Shown: positions 22,511 through 30,067 of the stretch, one piece after another
Position numbering within the stretch: position 1 is the stretch's first letter
Layout: each line of letters begins with the position of its first letter
Origin: an uncultured Pseudogracilibacillus sp.
Lineage (GTDB): Bacteria > Bacillota > Bacilli > Bacillales > Amphibacillaceae
Direction: 5' to 3'
DNA length: 31,724 nucleotides
NCBI GenBank assembly: GCA_937974845.1
Contig: CALJVC010000096.1
Location: forward strand, 1-31,724
Program-made: the position numbers and the translations under genes
The notes under the pieces: model-generated
Told to the model about the DNA's origin: nothing
The model's input: only the letters and a program-made list of their open reading frames with translations
The model's database searches: none

Positions 22511-23733
22511 AGGGAACGTAACCATCGGAAAAGTAAAATGCTCGTAGCAAGGCCTAGCGTGAGGAGCGTAAAGAACGGTCCAAAATGGGTGAAAAAATGT
22601 ACGAGATCACTAATGAAAAAGGTTATACTAGATGGTTTATGTATCGTGTCGATTATTTGCTCCTTCCCGCCGAGAAAGAAATGGCAGGCTAAAAACGTTA
22701 AAAAGCCGGCGATAAATCCGTGGAAGATTCGGGCGAAAAAGTATGGAAAATAACGTATATCGGTATGGGCAATTAAACTAGCTACTTGAGCATGTATAGA
22801 TAGCCCGTTAAAGCCTAAAATAAAGCTGACGAAGGACAATTGCCAAAAGAGGGCGACTCCCTCGGTTTGACTAAGGGCTTCCGCACCGGTAGTTATTTCA
22901 AAAAGGCCTGTAATCACTGCGGTAAGGGCCTCAACAGGAATATAAAAAAGTTTTAACAAGGGTGCAAGTAATACATAAATCGCTTGGAAGAAATAGACCT
23001 TGTCTAATAAAGCGGTAAGAACTGAAAATAAAATAATAAAGCCACCGACCATTAATAATGTTTGAACAGAAACGATGACGGCATCCCCTAGAAGTTTTCC
23101 GAAGGGGCGGGTTTCCTTAATCCGAGTTCGGTGCATGTTTTGAAAGGCACGTCGAATATTATGCTTGAAGCGGAAGGAACGAAGACCGGTTTCTCTTATT
23201 TCTACGCTATGATCTTCTTTTTGTCGTCCATGATGTCGCATCGCCAGTCCGATGATAACATTACTTACATAATGACTTAAGGCTAATATAATGCCTAACT
23301 TGACGTGGTGGAAGAAGCCGACAGCAATTGCGCCGAAGATAAAGAGGGGACTAGCGGCATTAGAAAAGGATAATAAACGTTCCGCTTCATATTTACTGAC
23401 TTCATTATTTTCCCGGAGCATGACTGTAATTTTAGCACCGGAGGGGAAACCACTTACCATACCTAAAATCCAAGCAAAACTTCCTGCCCCCGGAACATTA
23501 AAGAGCGGTCGCATGATCGGCTCGAATAAAATACCGATAAATTGCACTACACCAAAGCTAATGAGTAATTCTGCCATAATAAAAAAAGGTAGTAGCGAGG
23601 GAAAGACAATTTCCCACCATGTATGTAAACCGCGTAAACTAGCTTGAAGGGTGTCTTCAGGGAAGAGGATTATAATCGTTGTAAGTCCAATAATCAAAAA
23701 TGCTAAAATAATTGTTTTCAATTTAGCATACAT
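22504..23733 (-). CDS. ylbJ: YlbJ, sporulation integral membrane protein
   Basis: This 409-residue polytopic protein matches YlbJ, which in B. subtilis is expressed in the mother cell and needed for heat-resistant spores. It belongs to the nucleoside-transporter/gate domain group; typical segments are WWEIVFPSLLPFFIMAELL near residue 38, the MVSGFPSGAKI turn near 93, and the LSFSNAASPLFIFGA stretch near 123. A second gate repeat occupies about 215-330. Helix-rich ends suggest about ten membrane passes. The transported solute is unknown. GGAGG precedes the ATG. No terminator is visible between its stop and coaD, whose end it overlaps. Confidence 0.92.
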   Translation of the reverse strand: MYAKLKTIILAFLIIGLTTIIILFPEDTLQASLRGLHTWWEIVFPSLLPFFIMAELLISFGVVQFIGILFEPIMRPLFNVPGAGSFAWILGMVSGFPSGAKITVMLRENNEVSKYEAERLLSFSNAASPLFIFGAIAVGFFHHVKLGIILALSHYVSNVIIGLAMRHHGRQKEDHSVEIRETGLRSFRFKHNIRRAFQNMHRTRIKETRPFGKLLGDAVIVSVQTLLMVGGFIILFSVLTALLDKVYFFQAIYVLLAPLLKLFYIPVEALTAVITGLFEITTGAEALSQTEGVALFWQLSFVSFILGFNGLSIHAQVASLIAHTDIRYFPYFFARIFHGFIAGFLTFLACHFFLGGKEQIIDTIHKPSSITFFISDLVHFFTHFGPFFTLLTLGLATSILLFRWLRSLY

Positions 23734-23854
23734 TGAATTGAAGACCTCCTGCGTATCGATAATTTCTACTTAAAGAACTTGTCTCTTAACTATACGCAAG
23801 TAACACTCCCTTTTATGAGTTAAATATCAAATCTCTAGAAGTAGGTGGAAGTTT

Positions 23855-24886
23855 ATGATGCAAAAACAAAAGCAAACTCTTTTTTATAGCCTTATTTTTC
23901 TATTAGTCTTTTTTCTAATGATTACAATCAAACTTCCCTACTATGTATACAAGCCTGGTACCGCTGACGAATTATCTTCTGTCGTCGAGGTGGACTCAGG
24001 CTTTTCTAGCCTAGGAGAATTCCATCTTGTCACCGTAAGTGGTGGTCGAGCAACTCCATTGGAATATGTCTTAGCAAAATTGTCGCGGTTCCATGAATTA
24101 GTGCCGATAGAAGAGGCTATTCCAGAAAGTTTTACTGATGAGCAGTATCGTTTTTATCAACAGAAAATGATGGACCAATCGAAGGTTGCTTCCCAAGTTG
24201 TAGCCTATGAAGCGGCTAACAAAGAAGTGACCGTTACCGAAAAGGGAGTATACGTATTACATACGATCGAAGGGATGCCTTCTGAGGAAAAAATAGAAAC
24301 CGGGGATCGGATTGTAAAGATCGACCATATCGATGTATATGAGCCGAAGGATATCATCGAATATGTTCAGAAAAAGCGGGAGAAGGACGAAGTGGTTTTA
24401 GAAATCGAACGGGACAACGAACGAATCGAAATCGTTTTGCCGATTACTAGTTTTCCGGAGGATCCCGATCGAGTCGGATTAGGGGTTCAGCTTTTAAAAG
24501 ATGAAGCAATTAATGTAGATCCCCAGGTTGAAATTAAGAGCGGAAATATTGGTGGACCGAGTGCTGGTATTATGTTTGCGTTAGAAATATATAATCAATT
24601 GACCGAAACCGACATAACGAAGGGGTATCGTATCGCTGGTACTGGAGAAATCGATGTAGAAGGAAAGGTTCATCGTGTAGGAGGTATCGATAAGAAAGTC
24701 ATTGCTGCGCATAAGAAGGAAATAGACTTTTTCCTAGCTCCTAATGAAGAGGGAAGAGAAGGTTCGAATTATGAAGTGGCTAAGGATACTGCTGAAAAAA
24801 TAAAGACCGATATGGAAATCGTTCCAATTGATTCTTTCCAGGATGCGCTGGATTTTCTGAATCAATTGGAACCGAAAAAAGATTAG
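23855..24886 (+). CDS. ylbL: YlbL, PDZ-Lon type membrane protease (SepM-like)
   Basis: This 343-residue membrane-anchored serine protease has an N-terminal helix (about 9-25), a central PDZ domain (about 115-205) and a C-terminal Lon-type protease domain. The catalytic dyad appears as Ser236 in GGPSAG and Lys281 in GGIDKKVIAA. The streptococcal relative SepM matures a competence peptide; in B. subtilis YlbL cleaves the SOS division inhibitor YneA with CtpA. Two consecutive ATG codons start it; TAGGTGG lies upstream. Its stop overlaps the tmcAL stop by 4 nt in convergent orientation. Confidence 0.93.
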   Translation: MMQKQKQTLFYSLIFLLVFFLMITIKLPYYVYKPGTADELSSVVEVDSGFSSLGEFHLVTVSGGRATPLEYVLAKLSRFHELVPIEEAIPESFTDEQYRFYQQKMMDQSKVASQVVAYEAANKEVTVTEKGVYVLHTIEGMPSEEKIETGDRIVKIDHIDVYEPKDIIEYVQKKREKDEVVLEIERDNERIEIVLPITSFPEDPDRVGLGVQLLKDEAINVDPQVEIKSGNIGGPSAGIMFALEIYNQLTETDITKGYRIAGTGEIDVEGKVHRVGGIDKKVIAAHKKEIDFFLAPNEEGREGSNYEVAKDTAEKIKTDMEIVPIDSFQDALDFLNQLEPKKD

Positions 24887-26082
24887 ACCATAATCGGTAA
24901 TTGAAATTCTTGTTTTCTTAATGCGATGCGCCGTTTTGCTGGCAGGATAGCATAGTAGACCTGCAAGGCCCGCTCATCTAAGTGTAGCTCTGGATAATCA
25001 TAGGTTAGATTGGAAAGAAGAGGCACCTCGAGGGCCTTTTTTTTCTTGTTTAAATAAGCTCGACCTCGTTCGTTCATTCCTAATAATCTTACGTAAGGAA
25101 GCGACTCTTGTTGAAAAAATGCTTCGATTTCGTTTTTCTTCGTATTTGTTAACAGGTGGGTAAAGAGTCGTTGTAGTCTAACGTAAGTATAGCGTTTCGA
25201 TTTAACGAGCCCTACAAACTCTTGAAAGTTTTGCGCTTGTTGGATCGCTTCTTTTAATTTGTATTCAATACCTTCCTCGATACCATGGATTTCTCTCAGC
25301 TCTTCGAGGGAAGAGCTAATAATTTTTGTGTAAAGTTGGTTGAAGTAAGCTTCCCAATCGTGCCATCGGCCAGCTTTTTCTTTGTAAGCAACTAATTGTT
25401 CGAAGCTATGATATGGTATGGCACGAAGGATTTTTTCATCCTTAGGATCCCGTTGTAAGGCTTGGCGAATACTCGTAGCACTGGCGATTGAGTGGTCGAT
25501 TTCTGTATCGTGGTAATGGCTTTTTTTTCGTTTAATGGTAAAAGCTTTGATAGGTAGTCCTTCTTCAACTATCGAACGAACGTAGCTAAAGCCGAGGATA
25601 TTATTTGGTTGAAATAAATCGATTTGCTTTAGTCCGATATGTTCGTAGGCTTTTTGGCTAGCTTTTGGGAAGCTAAAGCCTTTTTCTAAGTAGCTACGAA
25701 CGGTTAAATCGTAGCTTTCCTTATGTTCTTTAAGTTGTTCTGCAGCCTCATAAAAGGGTGCGATGTTACCTGACTCACTTCCAAAACATAGCGTCTCTAT
25801 TCCAAGGGCGTAAAGGGAAAGAACCGCACCACGGGCAAAATATCGACTGCTTTGAACGGCATAGGCATAAGGGAGTTCGATAACAAGGTCTACGCCACCT
25901 TGTAATGCCGCCCGGGTTCGATGAAATTTATCGATAATTGCCGGCTCTCCCCTTTGTAAAAAGCTCCCACTCATGACGGCGATGATACAATCGGCTTGTG
26001 TGATTTTTCTTGCTTCTTCGATATGGTATTGATGACCATTGTGGAAAGGGTTATATTCGACAACTAAACCACAAGCTTTCAC
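24883..26082 (-). CDS. tmcAL: TmcAL, tRNA-Met cytidine acetate ligase
   Basis: This 399-residue enzyme (YlbM) makes N4-acetylcytidine at the wobble position of elongator tRNA-Met, using acetate and ATP. It is built as a nucleotidyltransferase with the HxGH-like motif in EYNPFHNGHQYHI at residues 9-21, followed by MSGSFLQRGEPAI and DLVIELPYAYAVQSS. The C-terminal part is helical and basic, as expected for tRNA binding. The GTG start at 26082 is preferred because TAGGAG lies 9 nt upstream and the sequence then begins MKACGLVVEYN, as in orthologues; a TTG at 26091 lies in the ribosome site. Confidence 0.95.
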   Translation of the reverse strand: MKACGLVVEYNPFHNGHQYHIEEARKITQADCIIAVMSGSFLQRGEPAIIDKFHRTRAALQGGVDLVIELPYAYAVQSSRYFARGAVLSLYALGIETLCFGSESGNIAPFYEAAEQLKEHKESYDLTVRSYLEKGFSFPKASQKAYEHIGLKQIDLFQPNNILGFSYVRSIVEEGLPIKAFTIKRKKSHYHDTEIDHSIASATSIRQALQRDPKDEKILRAIPYHSFEQLVAYKEKAGRWHDWEAYFNQLYTKIISSSLEELREIHGIEEGIEYKLKEAIQQAQNFQEFVGLVKSKRYTYVRLQRLFTHLLTNTKKNEIEAFFQQESLPYVRLLGMNERGRAYLNKKKKALEVPLLSNLTYDYPELHLDERALQVYYAILPAKRRIALRKQEFQLPIMV

Positions 26083-26170
26083 AATTAACAACTCCTATAG
26101 TATAATTAATTTATTGAACTATTTTATATTGAAGGGATAGATACGGTTATTCTAAAGAATGGATTCCTTC

Positions 26171-26204
26171 ATATTGTATAAAATTGTTCCTTCCTATACA
26201 ATAT
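26171..26204. repeat. Perfect inverted repeat upstream of the ylbN-rpmF promoter
   Basis: ATATTGTATA (26171-26180) and TATACAATAT (26195-26204) are exact complements with a 14-nt spacer. It ends 16 nt before the -35. No known regulator site is recognised. Confidence 0.5.
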
Positions 26205-26220
26205 TATAATGCTGTATAAG

Positions 26221-26249
26221 TTGACAAAGTAGAGGAAGAGCTATAAAAT
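26221..26249 (+). promoter_or_regulatory. Strong SigA promoter of ylbN-rpmF
   Basis: A perfect TTGACA (26221-26226) and TAAAAT (26244-26249) are spaced by 17 nt, the best plus-strand promoter in the window and fitting for a ribosomal protein operon. Confidence 0.75.
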
Positions 26250-26277
26250 AACTCCTGTTGCCTTAGAGGTGATTTGT

Positions 26278-26802
26278 GTGAAATTTTCAATCCAGCAAAT
26301 AAAGAATGAGGCGTTTGAAGGACCGGTAACCTTTGAAGAGAAGCTGGACGTTTCCGAATTACTATCCTTACCGAACAATGAAATAATCGATATCGGCGAG
26401 GTATTTGTTTATGGGATGTATGTCTTAGAAAATCATGAAATTATCTTTTCCTTTACCATTGAGGGAGAGATGATTTTACCCTGTGCTCGAACGCTTGTAG
26501 AAGTCAACTATCCTTTCCGCTTTCGTGGAACGGAGATATTTACAACGAAGGCTTCGGTAGCTGCGAAAGAGGAAGAGATCCATCATGTAACCGAAGAGGT
26601 AATCGATTTACGACCTTATATTTTGGAGACGATTCTTTTACAAAAACCTTATCGGGTTTTTGCAGAAAATGCAGAAGTTCAAGATGGTGAGGGCTGGTCT
26701 TTTTATACAGAAGATCGATTTGAAGAGGAGAAGAAACAAAAGGTTGATCCTCGACTAGCTAAGCTACAAAAGCTTTTGGATGAGAAAAAAGATGAATCTT
26801 AA
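26278..26802 (+). CDS. ylbN: YlbN, DUF177/YceD family protein
   Basis: This 174-residue soluble protein belongs to the YceD family, which nearly always lies upstream of rpmF and has been connected with 23S rRNA maturation in other organisms. Family signs are VYGMYVLENHEIIFSFTIEG, LPCARTLVEVNYPF with the conserved Cys near residue 68, and the closing DPRLAKLQKLLDEKK. GTG 26278 is chosen because GAGGTG lies 6 nt upstream; GTG 26269 is inside that site. It is the first gene of an operon with rpmF. Confidence 0.93.
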   Translation: MKFSIQQIKNEAFEGPVTFEEKLDVSELLSLPNNEIIDIGEVFVYGMYVLENHEIIFSFTIEGEMILPCARTLVEVNYPFRFRGTEIFTTKASVAAKEEEIHHVTEEVIDLRPYILETILLQKPYRVFAENAEVQDGEGWSFYTEDRFEEEKKQKVDPRLAKLQKLLDEKKDES

Positions 26803-26912
26803 CCCATTGTTGTTACTTATGTTTGTATGTTTTTGAAATATAGGCTAAAATAGAATCGTTAAAGGATTTGCTTAGCGATTTAGCGCAACGATCATAAGGA
26901 GGTGTCTTACAA

Positions 26913-27089
26913 ATGGCAGTACCAAAGAGAAGAACGTCTAAAAAAGTTAAAAGACAACGTCGTACCCATAAAAAGCTACACACACCTGGCTTAGTAGAAT
27001 GTTCAAACTGTGGGGAGTTAACGAAGCCTCACTACGTATGTAAAGCTTGTGGACATTACGATGGTGATGAAGTAGTTGAAACATACTAA
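26913..27089 (+). CDS. rpmF: RpmF, 50S ribosomal protein L32
   Basis: A short basic protein of 58 residues: MAVPKRRTSKKVKRQRR at the N-terminus and a zinc-ribbon formed by C30, C33, C43 and C46 (ECSNCG and VCKACG). This is the Zn-binding (Cys-containing) form of L32, as opposed to the Cys-less variant used under zinc shortage. AAGGAGGTG precedes the ATG. It ends the ylbN operon. An additional weak promoter (TTGTAT at 26823, TAAAAT at 26846, 17-nt spacer) may give rpmF independent transcription. Confidence 0.98.
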   Translation: MAVPKRRTSKKVKRQRRTHKKLHTPGLVECSNCGELTKPHYVCKACGHYDGDEVVETY

Positions 27090-27095
27090 AGAAAG

Positions 27096-27121
27096 CAGAT
27101 CACAACGTGGTCTGTTTTTTT
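27096..27121 (+). terminator. Terminator of ylbN-rpmF
   Basis: CAGATCAC (27096-27103) pairs with GTGGTCTG (27107-27114) with one wobble, followed by a run of seven T. Confidence 0.88.
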
Positions 27122-27193
27122 ATTTACTTATCCTTATGTGTAAATTATGGTAATATAAGGTTAAATAATTATACATATATTGGAGAGATGAGG

Positions 27194-27952
27194 TTGACTA
27201 AGTTAGTCGTTTATGAAAAGCATCCCGCGGGATATGGAACAATCCTTTTGAATCGGGAAGAAAAAAGAAATGCTATTTCTAGACAGATGACAGAAGAGTT
27301 AGCGAAGTTATTAGAAGAGTTGCGCAAAGATCCCCCAAAGTTTCTCGTGTTAAAAAGTGCGGGAGAGAGGATTTTTTGTGCAGGTGGTGATTTAAAGGAG
27401 TTAAACGATGAGCTTGATGAGGAAGAGGCTTTTCAACATTTAACTCCGATGCGGGAAGTGTTATATCAATTTGCGACCTTTCCGGTACCGACCCTTTGTC
27501 TTCTACAGGGGAATGCTCTCGGTGGTGGGTGCGAACTAGCGACGGCTTGCGATCTCCGTATCGCAAAGGAAGGTACGAGTTTTGGTTTTGTCCAATCGAA
27601 CCTCGGTATTTTACCAGGCTGGGGTGGTGGAGCCTTGCTTTATAAAAAGGTTCATCCGAATTTTGCCCTTCAGTGGATTACCGAAGGCACCGTTTTTACA
27701 GCTTCTGAATTAGTGGAGAAAGGTTGGCTGCATCGGGTCGTTCCGGAAGAAGATTGGGGAAAGGAAGAGGAGATTTTAAAGCCATACCTCGATAAGTCCT
27801 TTGAACAGCTTAGTTTTTTAAAAGGTCAATTTTTAAAGGCAATCGATGAGGAGAGTTTGGCTGAAGCAATGATTGAAGAGTCGCGAATGAGCGCCAATCT
27901 ATGGCCGTCCGAAACCCATAAAGAGGCTGTTCGTCGTTTCTTGAAAAAGTAA
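27194..27952 (+). CDS. Crotonase-superfamily (enoyl-CoA hydratase-like) protein with an altered active site
   Basis: This 252-residue protein has the full crotonase fold. CAGGDLKEL (about 63-71) and GNALGGGCELA (about 106-116) give the CoA pocket and oxyanion hole. The first catalytic Glu of hydratases is present (E114), but the second is replaced by Gln at 134 in FGFVQSNLGILPGWGG. A normal hydratase is therefore unlikely. The GILPGWGG loop recalls ethylmalonyl-CoA decarboxylases; a thioesterase or decarboxylase role is possible but inferred. A TTG start at 27194 lies 8 nt after GGAG; ATG 27188 is too close to that site. In B. subtilis this place holds rsfA (ylbO). Confidence 0.85.
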   Translation: MTKLVVYEKHPAGYGTILLNREEKRNAISRQMTEELAKLLEELRKDPPKFLVLKSAGERIFCAGGDLKELNDELDEEEAFQHLTPMREVLYQFATFPVPTLCLLQGNALGGGCELATACDLRIAKEGTSFGFVQSNLGILPGWGGGALLYKKVHPNFALQWITEGTVFTASELVEKGWLHRVVPEEDWGKEEEILKPYLDKSFEQLSFLKGQFLKAIDEESLAEAMIEESRMSANLWPSETHKEAVRRFLKK

Positions 27953-27961
27953 ACGCTTAAA

Positions 27962-28003
27962 AAAATCCCTAAAAGTCACATAAACTTTTAGGGATTTTCT
28001 TTA
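27962..28003. terminator. Bidirectional terminator between the crotonase gene and ylbP
   Basis: A perfect 15-bp stem (27962-27976 with 27984-27998) has a 7-nt loop and A/T-rich arms, lying between convergent genes. Confidence 0.92.
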
Positions 28004-28009
28004 AAGCTT

Positions 28010-28534
28010 TCATTCGGAATCTTCGGTATCCTTAACTTGAGGATTCCGGGATATTGGAGGTTGTACAGCTTCACGTACTCCTTCAGGCATCCAAATGTAT
28101 GGGTTTTCTCCGAAGTCCCGCTCTAAGTTGTAGGAAGCTGCTTCGAACCCCATCTTTTCCCAAAACTCATTGGTTTCTAATTTAGGATTCGTTTTAATCG
28201 GTAAATTAAATTGTTTAGCGAATTCGACCATCAATTTCCCATAGCCCCGATCACGATAATCCGGCAATACTTCTAATTTCCATAAGACTAAGTAATCCTG
28301 AGGTGGGTTGAAATAATCGTCGTACTTTTTAGAGCGTTTATAAAGACTCATGCGAGCGACTAATGTATTTCCAATATAAATCCCATAGAAGGGGGATTCG
28401 CTATTTTCTTCTACTAATTCATTTTCTAAATCTTGCAACATAGACTCCTCTTGGTTACCATAAGCTTGGAACTTTTTGAAGTCCTCTAGGGTTTTGTAAT
28501 TAATCAGTAACCTCTCAACTTTCACATTGTCCAT
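28010..28534 (-). CDS. ylbP: YlbP, GNAT-family N-acetyltransferase
   Basis: This 174-residue protein has the GNAT fold: beta-strand core YGIYIGNTLVARMSLYKR, then LWKLEVLPDYRDRGYGKLMVEFA near residues 95-115 with the acetyl-CoA pyrophosphate loop (RxRGYG), and NEFWEKMGFEAA. It matches YlbP by sequence and position. The acetyl acceptor is unknown. AAGGATG precedes the ATG. The C-terminus is a polar tail. It is divergent from the reductase gene at 28683. Confidence 0.92.
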   Translation of the reverse strand: MDNVKVERLLINYKTLEDFKKFQAYGNQEESMLQDLENELVEENSESPFYGIYIGNTLVARMSLYKRSKKYDDYFNPPQDYLVLWKLEVLPDYRDRGYGKLMVEFAKQFNLPIKTNPKLETNEFWEKMGFEAASYNLERDFGENPYIWMPEGVREAVQPPISRNPQVKDTEDSE

Positions 28535-28589
28535 CTAGGTTCATCCTTTCCGAAATGACGTTCTCTTTCTTTGTGTATCTCTCAATTTT

Positions 28590-28619
28590 ATTATAGTATA
28601 AATGCATATAGAATGGGAA
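28590..28619 (-). promoter_or_regulatory. Probable promoter of ylbP
   Basis: On the minus strand a perfect TATAAT (28595 to 28590) lies 18 nt from TTCCCA (28619 to 28614). The start codon is about 55 nt downstream. Confidence 0.45.
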
Positions 28620-28682
28620 TATTTCAGTCAATATTTAACATGTGTTCATCGATTTTTACATGACATTTTGGAGTGACTTATC

Positions 28683-29564
28683 GTGGATATTGGAATTATT
28701 GGCGGAGGGTCCCTCGGCCTACTATTAACGAGTTATCTACATAAAGAGCATCAAGTTAGCTTGTATGTTCGTCGTAAAGAACAGGCGAAGCTTATCCAAA
28801 AACGAGGTATTACTTTAGACACGGGCGATGAAGTTTGTAAAGTTTTTCCACCGAAGGTCAAAGATGTCCGTGAATTAGTTAGACATGATGTACTTTTCGT
28901 TGCAGTAAAACAGCCTGATTTGCCTGAACTTTTAGCTTTTATAAAAGAAAAGTCTTTGCAAAGCTCCTACGTTTTTTTACAAAACGGTATGGGGCATATA
29001 GAAGATATTAAAGGTCTTCCTCAATCGATTTATATCGGGATTGTAGATCACGGCGCAAAAAAAGAAGATGACACTAAGGTAAAGCATTTAGGTCGCGGTA
29101 AGATTACTTTATCGAGCTTAAAGGGAGCGACGGATCCTTTAATAAAGCTAGCAGATGCTTTGCATACAGACTCTTTTCCCTTTACTTATACTAAGGATTG
29201 GCGTAGCTTGTTGGAAGGAAAATTAATTGTTAATGCAGTTATTAATCCACTTACGGCAATCTTCGATGTGCCTAATGGAGATATTATACATAAAGAATCT
29301 TTACGGAAAATTGCTCGACAATTAACAAAGGAAACCGCTCGGGTATTAAAGATGGAAGAGGAAGAGGCATGGGATAAGGTTGAGCGGGTGGCAAGTATTA
29401 CGGCTAAAAACACTTCCTCAATGCGAGCGGATATCTTACAAGGTCGGAGGACGGAAGTAGAGGCGATTACGGGCTATATTTTAAAGCTCGGTAAACCACA
29501 AAACTTACCCTTTACGACGTTTGTTTACTACGCAATCTTAACGCTAGAGGAAAGAGGCAAATGA
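28683..29564 (+). CDS. panE: 2-dehydropantoate 2-reductase (ketopantoate reductase)
   Basis: This 293-residue NADPH-dependent enzyme (YlbQ position) reduces ketopantoate to pantoate for pantothenate and CoA synthesis. The Rossmann motif GIIGGGSLGLLL starts at residue 4, VAVKQPD near 78 and LQNGMG near 99 follow. The C-terminal domain holds the catalytic Lys in LEGKLIVNAVINPLTAI and the Glu in RRTEVEAITGYI. Other reductases of this fold are possible, but the conserved context favours PanE. The start is GTG with GGAG upstream. The DUF3397 gene starts 4 nt after the stop, so they form an operon. Confidence 0.9.
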   Translation: MDIGIIGGGSLGLLLTSYLHKEHQVSLYVRRKEQAKLIQKRGITLDTGDEVCKVFPPKVKDVRELVRHDVLFVAVKQPDLPELLAFIKEKSLQSSYVFLQNGMGHIEDIKGLPQSIYIGIVDHGAKKEDDTKVKHLGRGKITLSSLKGATDPLIKLADALHTDSFPFTYTKDWRSLLEGKLIVNAVINPLTAIFDVPNGDIIHKESLRKIARQLTKETARVLKMEEEEAWDKVERVASITAKNTSSMRADILQGRRTEVEAITGYILKLGKPQNLPFTTFVYYAILTLEERGK

Positions 29565-29568
29565 AAAG

Positions 29569-29952
29569 ATGGATATAGTTAGAGAGCTTATTTTGAACAA
29601 ATGGTTTCTAGCCCTTTTTCCGATGATTATATGGGGCATACTAATAGTAATTATAAGTTTGTTACGGGTACATCGTTGGCGAAAGATCCATCTTGTCGCT
29701 CAAGGATCGGCCCTTTTTTTCGTTGCAGGAACTATTTATTTAATCCAAGAAATGTATGGTATCTTTTTGCTTAGTCCAATCCTCATTCTAGGTATTTTAT
29801 TTTTAGCTATCCATTTAATCGTTCAACGTTGGACGAAGGTTGATGTTTCCTTTTCCCAAGCCTTCATCCTTTTGTTACGTTTAAGTTTTCTTATATTTTT
29901 TGTCGCTTATCTTATTTTATTAGTTCTATATATAATTCGAATTTTTGCCTAA
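29569..29952 (+). CDS. DUF3397 family membrane protein
   Basis: This 127-residue protein has four predicted membrane helices (about 10-32, 43-62, 67-85 and 99-125) with a basic cluster LLRVHRWRK after the first. It matches the DUF3397 family, which sits between the ketopantoate reductase and bshC in many Bacillaceae. Function is unknown. The start codon closely follows the reductase stop, showing an operon. Confidence 0.85.
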   Translation: MDIVRELILNKWFLALFPMIIWGILIVIISLLRVHRWRKIHLVAQGSALFFVAGTIYLIQEMYGIFLLSPILILGILFLAIHLIVQRWTKVDVSFSQAFILLLRLSFLIFFVAYLILLVLYIIRIFA

Positions 29953-30067
29953 GGGAAGATTTAAAGTTAAAATATGAAACGGAAGAATGTCCTAGAGATA
30001 TCAAGACCTTATTATTTGAAGCTTTCGAGAGTAATAAGGGATGTATTTGATGGAAGGAGATAAAAGG

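Noticed and set aside
27949..27962. cre-like sequence AGTAAACGCTTAAA at the end of the crotonase gene
   Set aside because: It overlaps the stop codon and the start of the terminator, has two mismatches and no promoter nearby; probably chance.
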